Part shown: positions 47,631-60,066 of the stretch, in pieces
Layout of the letters: every line of letters starts with the position of its first letter
Position numbering within the stretch: the first letter of the stretch is position 1
Origin: Eretmocerus hayati
Taxonomy: Eukaryota > Arthropoda > Insecta > Hymenoptera > Aphelinidae
Assembly: GCA_029851415.1 (NCBI GenBank)
Contig: CM056742.1
Coordinates: 147,689,121-147,753,120, forward strand
Length of the DNA: 64,000 nucleotides
Direction of reading: 5' to 3'
Notes under the pieces: generated by a model
Told to the model about the DNA's origin: nothing
The model's database searches: none
What the model saw: only the letters and a program-made list of their open reading frames with translations
Program-made: the position numbers and the translations under genes

Positions 47631-50600
47631 TACAGATACATATTAGAGTAAAGAAGCATCACAAATCAGGGGCAGAATTACGTGACCGGAAAAGGTTGGA
47701 AAAAATCTGGCAAAAACAGCAACGGAGCTCTCGGATTGCCTGGATGCGTAACTTTGACCGGTGGGTTCGATAATTTTCCGTCCGTGTATAACTTCGGCCT
47801 GAGCCCTAAGACTTTTTTTGTATAAAATGTAACTTGAGTAATATCAGATCAGTTTTATTCCCCAGCCAGGCCCAATTTATTGTAAAATCACGAATGAATA
47901 ATGGAGGCGAGTTGTATACTACAACATGATAGCTTTGACTATTCTTCTCCATTCACCCCCTAAAATCACATCAGCTGTAATCATTCCGAACAGCAGCCAA
48001 AAATATATCACCACCCCTGAACAACAACTATAATACTACGTAGGTGTGTGAAAAGAGACCAGGGGGTGGAAGGGGAGGGATCATTCCTAGCCGTGAAATC
48101 TCTCGGGCGCTTTTCCCGGGTGGTGCTGGTGATGGTGGTGGTGGTAGACGTTGGCTGCTGCTGTGCTCCTCTCGCACTCGGGTGGCGGCTGCGCTCACGG
48201 ACGGGTATTGATTTCCCACGGAATCCTGACGGTACTTTACCAACACCATCACCATCATATACGATATTTCCACCCTCGCCTGCCACCACCACGCCGGGAA
48301 ACTTTATAAATGTATAAAGTCAACCTTGTATAGCATACACACGTATACTACTTGCTTCTTCTTCTCAACATTAGTGTATGTTGATACTTTTCAAGCTTGC
48401 ATAGGAAGGAAACTCGAGCATGTATTTCAAATCTTTGAGTCGGAAGAAGTAGAGTATTAGGGTTAGGTTGTTACACTGAACTCTCGTTTTATGAAATTTT
48501 CTGAGCAAAACAGAGTGGATGCGTTCTTGAGTGTAATGATGTTTCTGTGTGGGGGTTGAAAAGGAGTGGAGGGAGTGGTGCAAGTTGAGGAATCTTGAGC
48601 TCTGCCGACCAACATGGATCGAGAGTGAGAGATTCTGGAGGTGTCGGAATAAGGGAGGCAACGGTGAGAGGTACGAAGGCGGAAGGATTCTGACACGGGT
48701 GCATGTCGGTATAGTGGTGTGTGGTTTAGAGGTTAGGTATACGTATACGTAACTAATATTGCGAGGGGTGGTGCGTGAAGGTGACAGAAGCGCGTGCCAC
48801 ATTGAGATGTGATGTTATGTGATTTGTCGTGTTCGATTATGCTAGAAATTTACCCAGGTATCTGCGCGTGTACTGATGTGATTTATCCGATGGAATGCCA
48901 AATTTTGGAATATTGAGATCTACGAGGACCTCACACGTTGACTCTGTGAGTAGTTTCTCTTGTATATCTGTTTCTGTTATAGTGGCTGAAATTTTTCCTT
49001 CTTTAATGGTTGGTTGTAAATAGATTCATCTTCCTCACGCCCAAGAACTTTAAATTATTTATTGAATGATGAAATTCGTGTCAAGCTGTTTTCCTATGCG
49101 ACAGAATTCAGTATCGTAATCTGTATAAGTTGAATGACCTTGAATGAAATATATCTTCATCAAGCATTTTTAGGAAATTTGGAAAACCTTCATAATTGAT
49201 TTTCAGTTTTGATTCCTCAAGAGAATAGTTTTCTAAATTGTATAACTAGGTTTTATCTCCAATTAATTGTTCAAGATTACATTGTCCAGCTTCAATGACT
49301 GTCGATTATGAGTCTTCTTCCCATTTCATTAGACTTTGAGGAATCAAAAGTTTCTATTGGAAACTGCTCCGACGATAAAAAACTCGTAGACATTTGAAGT
49401 CAAATCGTAATTTATTGACTATAACTTGGATGTTCGGAATTTTCTAATTAGGCTTGCGTGAGACTAATTCCTATTTTGCATCACAACACTACACAAAAAA
49501 ACTGGTTGGAATTCATCAAAGCCAAATCTTGTATCGATCATTCCACACAAGTTTCACGCACCACCTTTGTATACCTGTACAAACGTGCTTCGATAAGGTT
49601 TGTTCGCTCAAATAGTTTTGTTGGAGCCCATTTGGAATTCAAGTCAGCTCTCGTGCGGCATTCTGCTACCGGAACAAACGAAAAGCCAGCTCTATATAAT
49701 GTATTGGGTTAATCCAGGGGATTGCATCGATCATGTATACAAACATCGTCGTTGCTTCCACTGTATGTATGCACAGCTTATAATACCGATCTCCACATGT
49801 CTGCTTTTTAATTATTCGCGCAAAATTTACGATCGACTATATGTGCCAGAAAGCTATAATGAGCCTTACACACGGGTGAAAGGAAAGTGATTGTTTCGCA
49901 CATTGCAAACGATATGCATGATGCGGCTTTCGATATATATCGTATCGAGTATGTGTTTTGTACGTACAGAACATGGTGTAGTGTGATGTAATGTAAAGTA
50001 TGGGCTACCGGTGGACGAGGTCGAATTTTCATGAATATTTCAATGTTGACGACGATCAAATATTTGCGTGAAAATGGAAAATGTAAATATATCGAGCTAG
50101 TGAATATTCAAATCATGAGATAACACGAACGAACGAGGTGGTAAACTTAAAATGATCATCATTATCTCTACCTCTAGAGTCTTTTTCATACTTTCGCTTC
50201 AAATGATGAATTTTTACGCGAGATTTTTACGCCACCGTATTATCAATCGTTGATTGGAAATGTTTTTACGATGTTCAAACGAAATGTTTTTGTAAATGTT
50301 TTTTTGTAAATGTTTTTTTCTTCAACCAAGTTTCACCCGAAAGGTCTCTATTCGTACTTATTCAATTGAAAATTTCCAAAATTCTCATTGCAAATATCAC
50401 AACAGAAATACGCCCAAGGTAGTTTGGTAGCTCTTCATGAAAATTCTGTAGTACCTTTTGCTGTACATGAGCCTCGACATGAGCGAAATTCAAGGTTGGA
50501 ATTTGTAGAATGTGTCTTCTATAATATAGTGTTGCATAGCCTTGCGTTATAGATTTACATCAAGTGAAAGGATGACATGGATAAAGCGCAAATAAATACG

Positions 50601-50896
50601 CGATATTCTCACTCATTCTCATATTATACTCCTCATTCCTGAAATACCGACTTGAAATGTGTTGCGACATATTTTCAAAATGATGAAAATTCTTGCGGTC
50701 CTTTGTATAAGGACCTTTTGGCTGTTGAACTTGCCTCAGGAATTAAAATCCAAACATTTTTCTTACACCAGATGAAATTTTAAATGAAATTTGGTAGAAA
50801 CAATGAGACAAGTAACTAAAATCACCATGAATCACGCGATCAATTAATGTTACACCCAAACTTAGGTTTCTGGAATTTCCTTGCTAAAATCCACAG
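47631..50896. other. Presumed intron, no exon recognised
   Basis: It includes a GGT/CCA-rich, CpG-containing patch at 48050-48300, a 14-bp perfect inverted repeat TTTTGATTCCTCAA (49207-49220 and 49336-49349), and a short AAATGTTTTTTT tandem at about 50282-50318. Overlapping open frames on both strands at 48.0-48.8 kb are explained by composition. Confidence 0.4.
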
Positions 50897-51454
50897 TTAC
50901 TCTTCATCCCATAGTATTCTCCACTTTCTTCGACCCACTGACCACACAGAGTCCTTGCCTTGTCGTCGAAGGACGATCGCGATAATATCAGCCTCCTTGC
51001 CCGCGGGTAAAATGTGTTCATGCACCAGCGAGCCCCAAAAATTAAGATGCCTTGGAGATACCTCTACTCCTTCTTCCTGTTTCTTAACTCGCACGCGCTC
51101 GGCATGACTAACGAGTCCTTGTTCTATTCCATGTACATGCAACCAAAATGGGAAGAAATTCATCCCCCTCGATGTAATATATATAACAAGAATATATCTA
51201 CCTATGTGTGCTAGTATGTGTTGTCTTAGATGAAGCACGAAATTAAGATGGAACCCCTTAGAGGGCGCTGTTGCCAACACCACGCAAGACTGTCGTAGTG
51301 TATGATACGATGATACTCTCGGATGCCGAAGCTTATAACTAAGCTTGCAACTCATACGATGATATAGATATGAAATGGAAACTATGCGCAGCTTCTCCCC
51401 TATGTGTGCATCGGAAGATGTGCTAGCGGCAACCGCTCGTGAAATATTTCGCAT
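50897..51454 (-). other. Open frame of 185 codons over a GC-rich island, unrecognised
   Basis: The minus frame reads ...VKKQEEGVEVSPRHLNFWGS LVHEHILPAGKEADIIAIVL... to a stop at 50897. The first half is unconvincing. The segment 50930-51120 is much richer in G+C than its neighbours and is open in other frames on the plus strand as well. A plus-strand acceptor (CACTGACCACACAG at about 50949) precedes it. It may be an exon, a degraded gene fragment or a chance compositional island. No family is recognised. Confidence 0.25.
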
Positions 51455-51776
51455 GCCCTTTGTGCAGTTTCGGAATCACGCAGCTAGCCCTGCTCTTATA
51501 TCTTTTTACAGTTTGAGGCATCATATTTTCTTTTCTTTGCCGTCCGTCCTTTTGGCCTTTCTGTAGTAGATTCAAGGCATTCTTGTGCAATTCATGCGTG
51601 CATCCCCTCTCTTTAGAGCGACTTTTTTCAAAGAATGCATTGTTCAGGGATTCGGCAGAGGATTATTAATTTTAGAGATGGAGAAGAGCAAAAATTGAAA
51701 CTTCTGCCTTGTCTTGTCACCTAAGCAAAACCGAAGTAGAATTTCATCATGCATTTTTTCAACTTTTGAGCTCGTT

Positions 51777-52094
51777 CACTTGGCATCAACAGATACTTTC
51801 CGAAGGTGCAGGGCGAGGCAGGGGATTCTTTCCTGCGAGTGAGCTTCTGATGTCTTCACCACGACAGGTTATATTTTGATAGTCGCAGGAAAGGATCCCC
51901 TGGGGTCCTATTCCGAGATCGAGTTAATTGTTAATGTTTGTCATGTATATGCAACGTAGTTTCCAACTAGCGCCACCTCGCTTATGCATAGCGGTTTTCA
52001 AGGGAACTAACATGGATATACATGACAAATATTAACAACTCGATCTCGGAATAAGACCCTTGCACCTTCGGAGAGCATCTGTTGATACCAAGTG
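51777..52094. mobile_element. Inverted-repeat element with a nested insertion
   Basis: CACTTGGCATCAACAGATAC at the left and the near-identical inverted copy at the right (three differences in 34 bases) bracket arms that also share TATTCCGAGATCGAG and a stretch near ACATGACAAA. The left arm is interrupted by about 90 bases that form their own inverted repeat (AGGGGATTCTTTCCTGCGA at 51820-51838; TCGCAGGAAAGGATCCCCT at 51883-51901). The right arm shows the uninterrupted sequence. Confidence 0.75.
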
Positions 52095-54615
52095 TACATA
52101 TGGATAAAAGTAGAAAATATTGCCGGATACCATCTACATATGAATACACTAGAAAATTTCTTGAATAGAATCACACCGCCATAGTAAAATCACCACAATC
52201 ATTGTAGGCCCCAAATTGTTTTACAATAGTAAATGTAGTGATTTGACACTTCAGGTGCGGAATCTTTTCACAATGAAAGTTGTGACTTTACACGTCGGAA
52301 GAGTAACACTACTCTCGGTCTTGTAAAGTCACCATACATTCACTGTTGTAACAATGCTGGATCCACAATGAATGTGGTAACTTCACTTTGGAGTTGTGGT
52401 TCTATTCGAGACATTTTCACATTATACAAATCATTCAACCAAAATGTTGAACTCATTTTTTTGCATTGTGGATTGCAAAATATGAACTGACAAGCCAATA
52501 TGATTGCTCAACTCGTGGCCCCAAACTTGTATTTACCGGCATTATTTTTTAGTTCAAATTGAAAGGAAGTACATATGTAAAGCAACGACAGTTTAGTATG
52601 AAACTAGCTAAGGACAGTCGTGGATCTAGGCAAGGGTGGGCATTACTTTTTCTGTCGAGCCAGTTCCAATAATCACGGATACTCGCACGGATATTTTTAA
52701 ACGCTTTTATTGCACTTCACCGAGTTGCTAGTTCGGCAGCTGCCCGACTAGTGAATTTTTCAAAACAGGGGGACTATACAATTTCGTCATTTCTGTCCAA
52801 TCACGATGCACAATTTTTTGTTAGCTCTTCCCACGAGATATACGTCCGCGTCGTTTGCTCGTACGCGTTAGGGCCAAACAATATTGGTAAAACGAGTGTG
52901 TAAAGTAAACGCAAGTGTGTGGTTCAATGCTTTGTGCTTGTTTCCCGATGTACTTTTTTCTCAGCGTATAAGTTGCCTAATATTCTGTCTTTGTCGTAGA
53001 TCACATGGTTGACAGTGTGTGATCGTAAACATTTCCAAGAATAGTAACGTGAGAGGGAGAGAGATGGCATAATTTTGGTGTCTCTCTCTCTCACACATTG
53101 AGAAGGTGCTAGCTCCATCTGCTTTTGGAACATCGTATTTTATCGAGGAAGTATGTTTACTGATGCATTGGAAATACGTCAAACGTCATTAATCCAACAG
53201 CACGAGTATTTGAATCCCATGCAGACACGCGAGTACGGCCGTGTACTTCATTGCCGATAAGACAACAGGGAGCACGCATGCATCAACCCAATTTTTTTTT
53301 TTTTTTTTGGTGGTTCGTGGCCCGAGAAACAAAGTTACAATTCGGTTTTTTCTTGCAAGTTCGATGAGTACTTCGGAATCAGTACGTCTCACCGCTGAAT
53401 CGGAGTGCTTACTCAACCATTCTTCATTTTCGCCACCAAAATGCATCATATAGTTAACTTTCATCACACTTCCGAAACATAGTTAACTATTTGATGTGGC
53501 TAGTAATATCTTGCATCGTTAGTGTTTTTGTTCGTTGTTAAGTCAATAAAAGCGTTTTTTAAAAGTTTTCTTTTACCAATTTTATTTCAAGTTATCTCGA
53601 ACTACGAACTGAAAAAAATACAACTCGGCCAATGGTAACAGTTTAGCAATTTTTCAGCCAAAATATTGTTGTGAATATCTTCGTGAAACCGCTTCAAAGA
53701 ATTAATCTTCAGAATTTGTTGAGGCAGTTTTCGTAGTACGGTTACAATTTTATTGCCTTGAAGAATGTTCCAAGAAATATTTGTATAGCAGCAAATGAAA
53801 ATCTACATCCAAAGGATTTTCTATTTTTAGGATTATAACTCATTCATTATTTGTATGGGAATTGAGAAAATTCTGATGTCTTATTCTCGTTTCATCTATG
53901 ATAAAAACAGAACTCTTCCGGTCTGTAAAAGCAAAAACAATCGAAAAGGAGCTACGTGGAATGAATGAATCTTACAGCTTCCATCGATACGCTCAGCAAC
54001 GTGAGCGAGGAGGGTTGGAAGAAACGTGCAAAATGTGAGAAAACAGTCTAAACCTGTATGCACGCTCCAGAAGGGGCTCGATCGAGTCTGCAAGCAATGG
54101 CTATCGTTTATTTATCAACTCGTAGCCTATTTCCGCTTGAAGAGCACACATCTGGGCGAACGGAATTTACTCGTGTGTAATTTATATGAAACTCTTTGGT
54201 TCAACGAGAGCTGAGCTGTATCTTCTCGTTTGCAACTTTTGGAGAGAGCGTTCGATCGCTAGTTTATAAAAGTTTTAAGGACGCATCGGCGAGTGCAAAA
54301 CGTAGCCAGTGCATCTTATTTTCTCGTTTGCCGTACATTTGCCCCACGCGGGCTTGTTTGATTTAGAAGATAGAGCGAGTTGCAGCTGGTGCAAGGTGAA
54401 TCTAAAGTAGCCACGCAAATCTATCATTTATTTTCCACTTGATGCTTCGTGCAAAGATGCGAGAGATGTGGCGATTGCTCCGGATTCGAATTTCCTCGTT
54501 TCAAAACAGCTGTGAGAGGTCATTGGCTTGAGCTCCAAAACATTCCAGCATCGGTGGTCATCTTTTTTGTAATAGCTTTGATCTGTAACTAGGTCACATT
54601 CTTGCAATTTTAGTT
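52095..54615. other. Presumed intron, no exon recognised
   Basis: At 52150-52420 there are several diverged repeats of a unit like GTTGTGACTTTACA, perhaps an old element. A T17 run lies at 53292-53308. Nothing else is supported. Confidence 0.4.
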
Positions 54616-55131
54616 TTGATAAGTTTTTATCAAGCCAGCATTACACTAGTGATGTCTGAACTAACAAAATGCGGCGCTGAAACCTGGACCTTAACTTGTC
54701 ATCTGTCATTTCAAGGATATTTTCTCTGTCAGAATTACCTCAGTGGAAAAGAAGATATACCACTATATTTTGCAAGTCCTGATTTCATACGGTTTCAAAA
54801 ATGTAGCAATAAATTCTCAAGCCAACATTTAATGAACGGTATTCGTACGTTCCGTGGGTTTCACAGGAGCGGGGGTATCATGGTAACCGATATCCAATTT
54901 TACTTGAATAAGTGTCTCTCAATATCTTGTGAATTGAACAAACACCAAAAAGTATCGATGTCACCAATCATAAAATCAAAAATTTCAACTAGCTCAAACA
55001 GTAATAAAAATTCTCTTGAATCAAGAAATAAACATTTGGAAAAACTAGGAAAATTATGCCTTTCCATCATTCGATCAACAACAAAATATCTCCCCGATCC
55101 CGGAAGCCAGATTCCATTTTGTGATGTTTAA
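54616..55131 (+). other. 171-codon open frame, unrecognised
   Basis: One of the longest frames in the second half of the window. The track start is not certain; the first in-frame ATG is near 54652 (MSELTKCGAETWTLTCHLSF...). The product would be Ser/Lys/Asn-rich with scattered Cys and no visible domain or signal peptide. Length and composition are compatible with chance in AT-rich DNA. A lineage-specific gene cannot be excluded. Confidence 0.15.
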
Positions 55132-56295
55132 TCTCAGAAATATTCATTTGTTTTACCGTCTCAATCGCCATGTTTCATCAGCATCACTATTAGACAAAGA
55201 AACGTACTATCTTCCTTCTGCTCATATCTTTCATAGTATAAGTGGATAAACTCGTATTACATCAGCCAATGGTAAACCTGCAGATTAGTCAAAGCACACG
55301 ACACCAGAAGAGGAACATTGACAAGATATCCCAAGCACGACCCTAATTTCAAACCCCACTGACTTTCTCGTGTATTTATCTATCTATACTATACGGTTTC
55401 TCTCATCTCCGAATGAAGCAACGGGCAGAGATTTCTGATGGCATATTGGCTGGTGTGTATTATAGCATTATATACGAAGATGATCCCTTGATGGTAAGAT
55501 TATTGGAGTCGAAATCGAGAGTCGGTGGGGCGAAAAATGATACGGTGCATGTGATATAATCTGTATATGTAGCAGGTCCAGGGAGAGCAGCATCCAATAT
55601 TAGTATAGGTACATACATATTCGTATAATCCCGGGATGAAACGAGCGAATGAGTGGGGAGGAAGATGAAGGGCGTCGGGGGGGGGGGGGAGTAAGGAAGA
55701 GAGAGAGAAAAATCTCTTTTCGGGAACATCTGGTGGCCACATTTATTTATGCGACAGGACAGAGTGAGAGAACCAGAGCACCAAACCAAGGTGTGTGTGT
55801 ACCTTCGTGGTTGAAATCGTGAGCGCGCTTATATTTACCATAAGCAAGCGAAGCTCGGATAGTACTCAAACAGGCTACATTCCGTTGGAAACATCTGCCT
55901 CAAATCTCTCTTGATTTTGCACTAGTGCACGATGTCAGTACTTGTATGTATTTTTTGTTGTTTCTTGCTGCGCGCCAGCGTTGTCCTATCCTTCTTTTTT
56001 GATTTTTTTACTTTTTGATCACCCACTCCTCGCTTGCTTCATCTTCGTAGGCGAATTACAAATGCAGACAGTCGAGCGTCTCCATTTCCTTGTTTCTCGT
56101 TGCTAAATTTGCAAGCTTTCATGGACTATACAGGGTGTCTATATTTATACGATGAAATTCCAGACTTGAGTAGGATGTCATATTTTCCATCCATTCAGCT
56201 AAAAGCACTTTTTTCGCAAAGACGTTGTATCTCTTTGATTCAAGTCACTTCGCAGGATAAAAAGTGTATAGATAACGGTCGCAATTCTTGAAGTA
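55132..56295. other. Presumed intron, no exon recognised
   Basis: It contains a G13 run at 55677-55689 followed by GA-rich sequence. No gene or element is supported. Confidence 0.4.
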
Positions 56296-57187
56296 CACTA
56301 CCGGTCAAAATTTTTAACTCACACAAAATTTTTTTTTTTTTTAATTTTGTGAGTTGAACTACTCGGCTCTATTTGACCGTAGAGGACTCTTCCGGAACTC
56401 ATTTTAAAGGTTTTTTCACGTACTTTAAAATGGCACTATTCATTTTTATTCACACGGATCGAGATCTTTACAATTTGAGCTTGGTGAAGTGTAAATTTGA
56501 ACGCGATTTTCGAGAGAATCTTTCGGCTCGTGCCAATCTGAGCCACATAAATGCTTCAATATGGGAGTTGTGAGACCCAAAACGGCAAGTCTGAAGCTTC
56601 GAAATCCGTTTTTGAACGTTCCTCTACGCCACTTCCAATCCGAATTACGACATTCTCTCTGAGGGGAGGTTTCTCACGAAAAATAGATTCCAATTCGAGA
56701 GAGATACAGAGATGCATTTTTTAGCAAGTATAATCATCATTTTTGTTATCTATCGTCTATATCTTGATCGAGGAAACGGGAAACCTTTGGAATATGCCCC
56801 AAAAAGTGAATTTTCTCGTCATTTTTCGAATACAGGTGCTAGTTTTTGCGAAAAATCTTCCCTCAGAGAAAATGTCATAGCTCGGATTAGGAGTGGCGTA
56901 GAGGCACGTTCAAAAACGGACTTTGAAGCTCTAGACTTTTACTTTTGTATCTCACAACTCCCATATTGAAACATTCGTGTGGCTCAAATTGACACTTTTC
57001 CAAGCTCAAACTGTAAAGATCTCGATCCATGTGGATAAAAATGAATCATGCCATCTTAGAGTACGTGAAAAAACACCTTCAAAATGAGTTCTGGAACATT
57101 CCTCCACGGTCAAATAGAGCCGAGTAGTTCAACTCACAAAATTGAAAAAAAAATTTTTGGGTGAGCTAAAACTTTTGACCGGTACTG
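56296..57187. mobile_element. 892-bp palindromic Tc1/mariner-type element
   Basis: Ends CACTACCGGTCAAAATTTTT and ...ACTTTTGACCGGTACTG are inverted copies flanked by TA (56294-56295, 57188-57189). The arms of over 400 bases stay alike inward, with shared blocks such as GAGATCTTTACA, CTCTACGCCAC and CATATTGAA. The ACCGGTCAAAA terminus is typical of Tc1/mariner-like elements. No transposase frame is present. Confidence 0.85.
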
Positions 57188-58875
57188 TAGTTTCTTCCTT
57201 TTTCCTTGCAAATCCCCGACTTGATGGTAATTTATCGTCGTTTTTGGACATTTTTACAGATAAAGATGCGATATCGAGTCTCACTTGCCTTTTGAAAATT
57301 TGCTTCAAATGTCCAACTATTATATGTGAATCTTATCATTTTGAATTTGACCTTTTGAAATGACGATAATGTAAAATGATTTATAAGTAATAATAATTTT
57401 AATTACTGATACTTTTTTATTACATCGCAGTTAGCTGAATACAATCCGATTTTTATCCACTGACTGAATTGAAAGGATTTAATTATTTGAGGATGCTTTT
57501 TCACGCGTTTCTTACAGAGTGGGTGTACGTATTGGAATGGTTTATCTGGTTAGATATGGTGTACACTTTGTACGAATGTCTGCAGGGAAAGTTCATTGAC
57601 TCGTATGTCAAGGGTATTCACAGAACGGCCCCAAAACTAAGATAAGTTCCTACGGGTGGAGCTGTTAGAATTTTTTCTCTCTGATAAATTAGACCTATAT
57701 ACCATTTTCGACAAAAATTACCGCATTGTCTTGATGTATCAGTGTCCGACAAAGTATACGGATATTCTTAAAGATGATATCTGGAAAATCAAAATAGTGA
57801 AATACTGAAATATGCAAGAATTATAGGCTTACTAGGTATGTTTTGACAATGTGTGCTTATCGAGGTGCTCATGGCTCCAATGTATTGGTGAGTCAACAAA
57901 ATTGGGAAAAAATCAGAAAATGTTGCGTTTTTACAAGTCATTCTAACATATCTCATTCTCGTGGTGTCTCTGTAGAATTATTCGTGATTGATGGTTGTCG
58001 TGATGCAAATCTAGCTCTGATGCCAATTGAATATTTATCAGTGTAGGATTGTACACGATGAGTTTGTCATTCTGAAATCATTCTTCTGGATAAAACTTTT
58101 GAGGTTATCGATCAAGAGGGAAATTAATTTTTACATGAATCCAACATTCAGTTCTTCGCCAATATTCACGTGATAATTAACCATGAAATTTTATTTTGTT
58201 TCAGGTATATATGAAGCAGTTGATACTTCTTGAACTTGTCAACATCAACCATCTCCATACGAATGACTTCTACCTGTTGACAATCCGTACGTACTACAGA
58301 GGATGATAATTTGTTTCGAATCAACTTATCTACACGATATGATCAAAAATTCTTGTTCTAGTTCTCTCGATAGATTACATTTTTATTATGCGTACTCTTT
58401 GAACACATGTGAAGCATCATGTATAAACATAACAGCTTCATTTTCATCAATAATATTTCTCATATGTCACCAAAATTTATTCCAATCTCTTCTTAATATC
58501 AATGATTCAATCCGTATTTTGAAAAAAAACAGTGAAATCATCAAATTTTTTAGATAAATCAACCCGTCCACCCGGTTACAAAAAATGTGCAAACCCACGT
58601 AAATTCGCTCACAGTTCTTGCAGTTTCGAGATACTTTTGACTTCTCGCGAACCGGTATAACAAAATTTTACGACTTTACCGTAGATACGAACGAGTGCAA
58701 ACGGATGCTAAAAGCCGCGCCTCAGACATAAAATGTAATCCTCTTCTCTTCAAACTGCCCAACCCGGAAACAACGAAGCCCGCTTACAAAAATTCACATC
58801 CATCGAACCATTTTCATGAACTGCAGCTAACCTCATAGTTAATCCTGAACGAAATCTTTCTATCCATTATTCACT
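57188..58875. other. Presumed intron, no exon recognised
   Basis: AT-rich sequence without a supported gene, RNA or repeat. Confidence 0.4.
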
Positions 58876-59199
58876 AGGAGAGGTCATCACATCCGGATCA
58901 CGAATTTGGCTGAAACTTTGGGGATAGTCTTCTTTTAGTGTCAAAAGATGAAACCGAAAATTATAGACCCTAACGCTCAAACGCTTCCGAGCTACAGTCA
59001 CGGACATTAGCATTGCAGGTATACCTATATATATAATTTTTAACATGGGCCTATATGGGCAATGCTAATGTTCTTGGCTGTAGCTTGGAAACGCTTGAGC
59101 GTTAGGGTCTATAATTTTGGGTTTCATCTTTTGACACTAAAAGAAGACTATTCCCAAAGTTTCAGCCAAATTCGTGATCCGGATGTGATGACCTCTCCT
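58876..59199. mobile_element. 324-bp palindromic element, same family as 12226-14039
   Basis: AGGAGAGGTCATCACATCCG at the left and its exact complement at the right begin arms of about 150 bases with very few differences. The centre reads TTAACATGGGCCTATATGGG beside a TATATA run, the inverted form of the sequence at 12367-12412. It appears to be a young, uninterrupted copy of the family. Confidence 0.85.
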
Positions 59200-60066
59200 G
59201 GTCAGTATAATAAACGGTAAGCTTATTACTTCTTTGATGCATATATATGCTGATGCTCACTCATATCTGAGAGTATCGTGTGTCGAAACAGTTATACTAT
59301 CTTTCTCTTTCGCGCTATCGACCCTTTTTATCAGAAGAGAAAACGGCCCTCCCTATCACATACACACCGTTCTCCATATATAACACTCTTCAGAAGGACT
59401 CCCGGTCATTCATGATATTGGACGAACGCGATACGTTCGATTCGAACTTTGATATATATCGAGCCACACCTTTTATCTCCCCTCATCCTCTCTATATATA
59501 CACACGTATCAGAGTATCATGAAAAAGCAATAAAAATTCGTGAAGAAGGCTTTCAACATAAAATGAGGTCAATCCTCCACCTCTTCAGCAAAAAGCTCAC
59601 CGGCAGAGCTTCTTCTTCATCATTCCGCGTCCGATGAAATTTTCCCCCGTCATCGCCGTTCCGCCGCCACGTCCAGCTTCATCTCTGCGCGATAATCCGT
59701 TCCGGTGCATCAAACTCTTTTCCTATAATATACCCTTTCATCATATACCAACCGTCTATATATACCCTCAATAGTATTATACAGAGGTTTTCAAGCTTCA
59801 CAGGTTCGACGACTTGAATCCCACGCGAGTGATTATTTTGTGTATACCCGTTGGCCGACTGTCGATCGTTTCAAACATTTCATTATGAAAAACCAAGTTT
59901 GCAGCGTAACGAGCTCGATTAGCTGCAATTTATTGCGCGCAATCCCCGCGCGAGTACCGCTCATTCTTTCTTTCTGATGTCTCGCGTGACCCTCGCCAAT
60001 CTTATACGCCAAAGTTTTCAACCGTAAGAATTTGTATAAGGCTTGTACATATATGAGTGAGTTCGC
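59200..60066. other. Presumed intron, no exon recognised
   Basis: Pyrimidine-rich in places (59280-59640), no supported gene. Confidence 0.4.

Noticed and set aside
48461..48740. GGTTAGG motifs recalling the insect telomere repeat TTAGG
   Set aside because: Only isolated single units, not a tandem array.
48008..48802. Several overlapping frames of 67-143 codons
   Set aside because: They are produced by GGT/CCA repeats and pyrimidine-rich sequence on both strands, without any domain.
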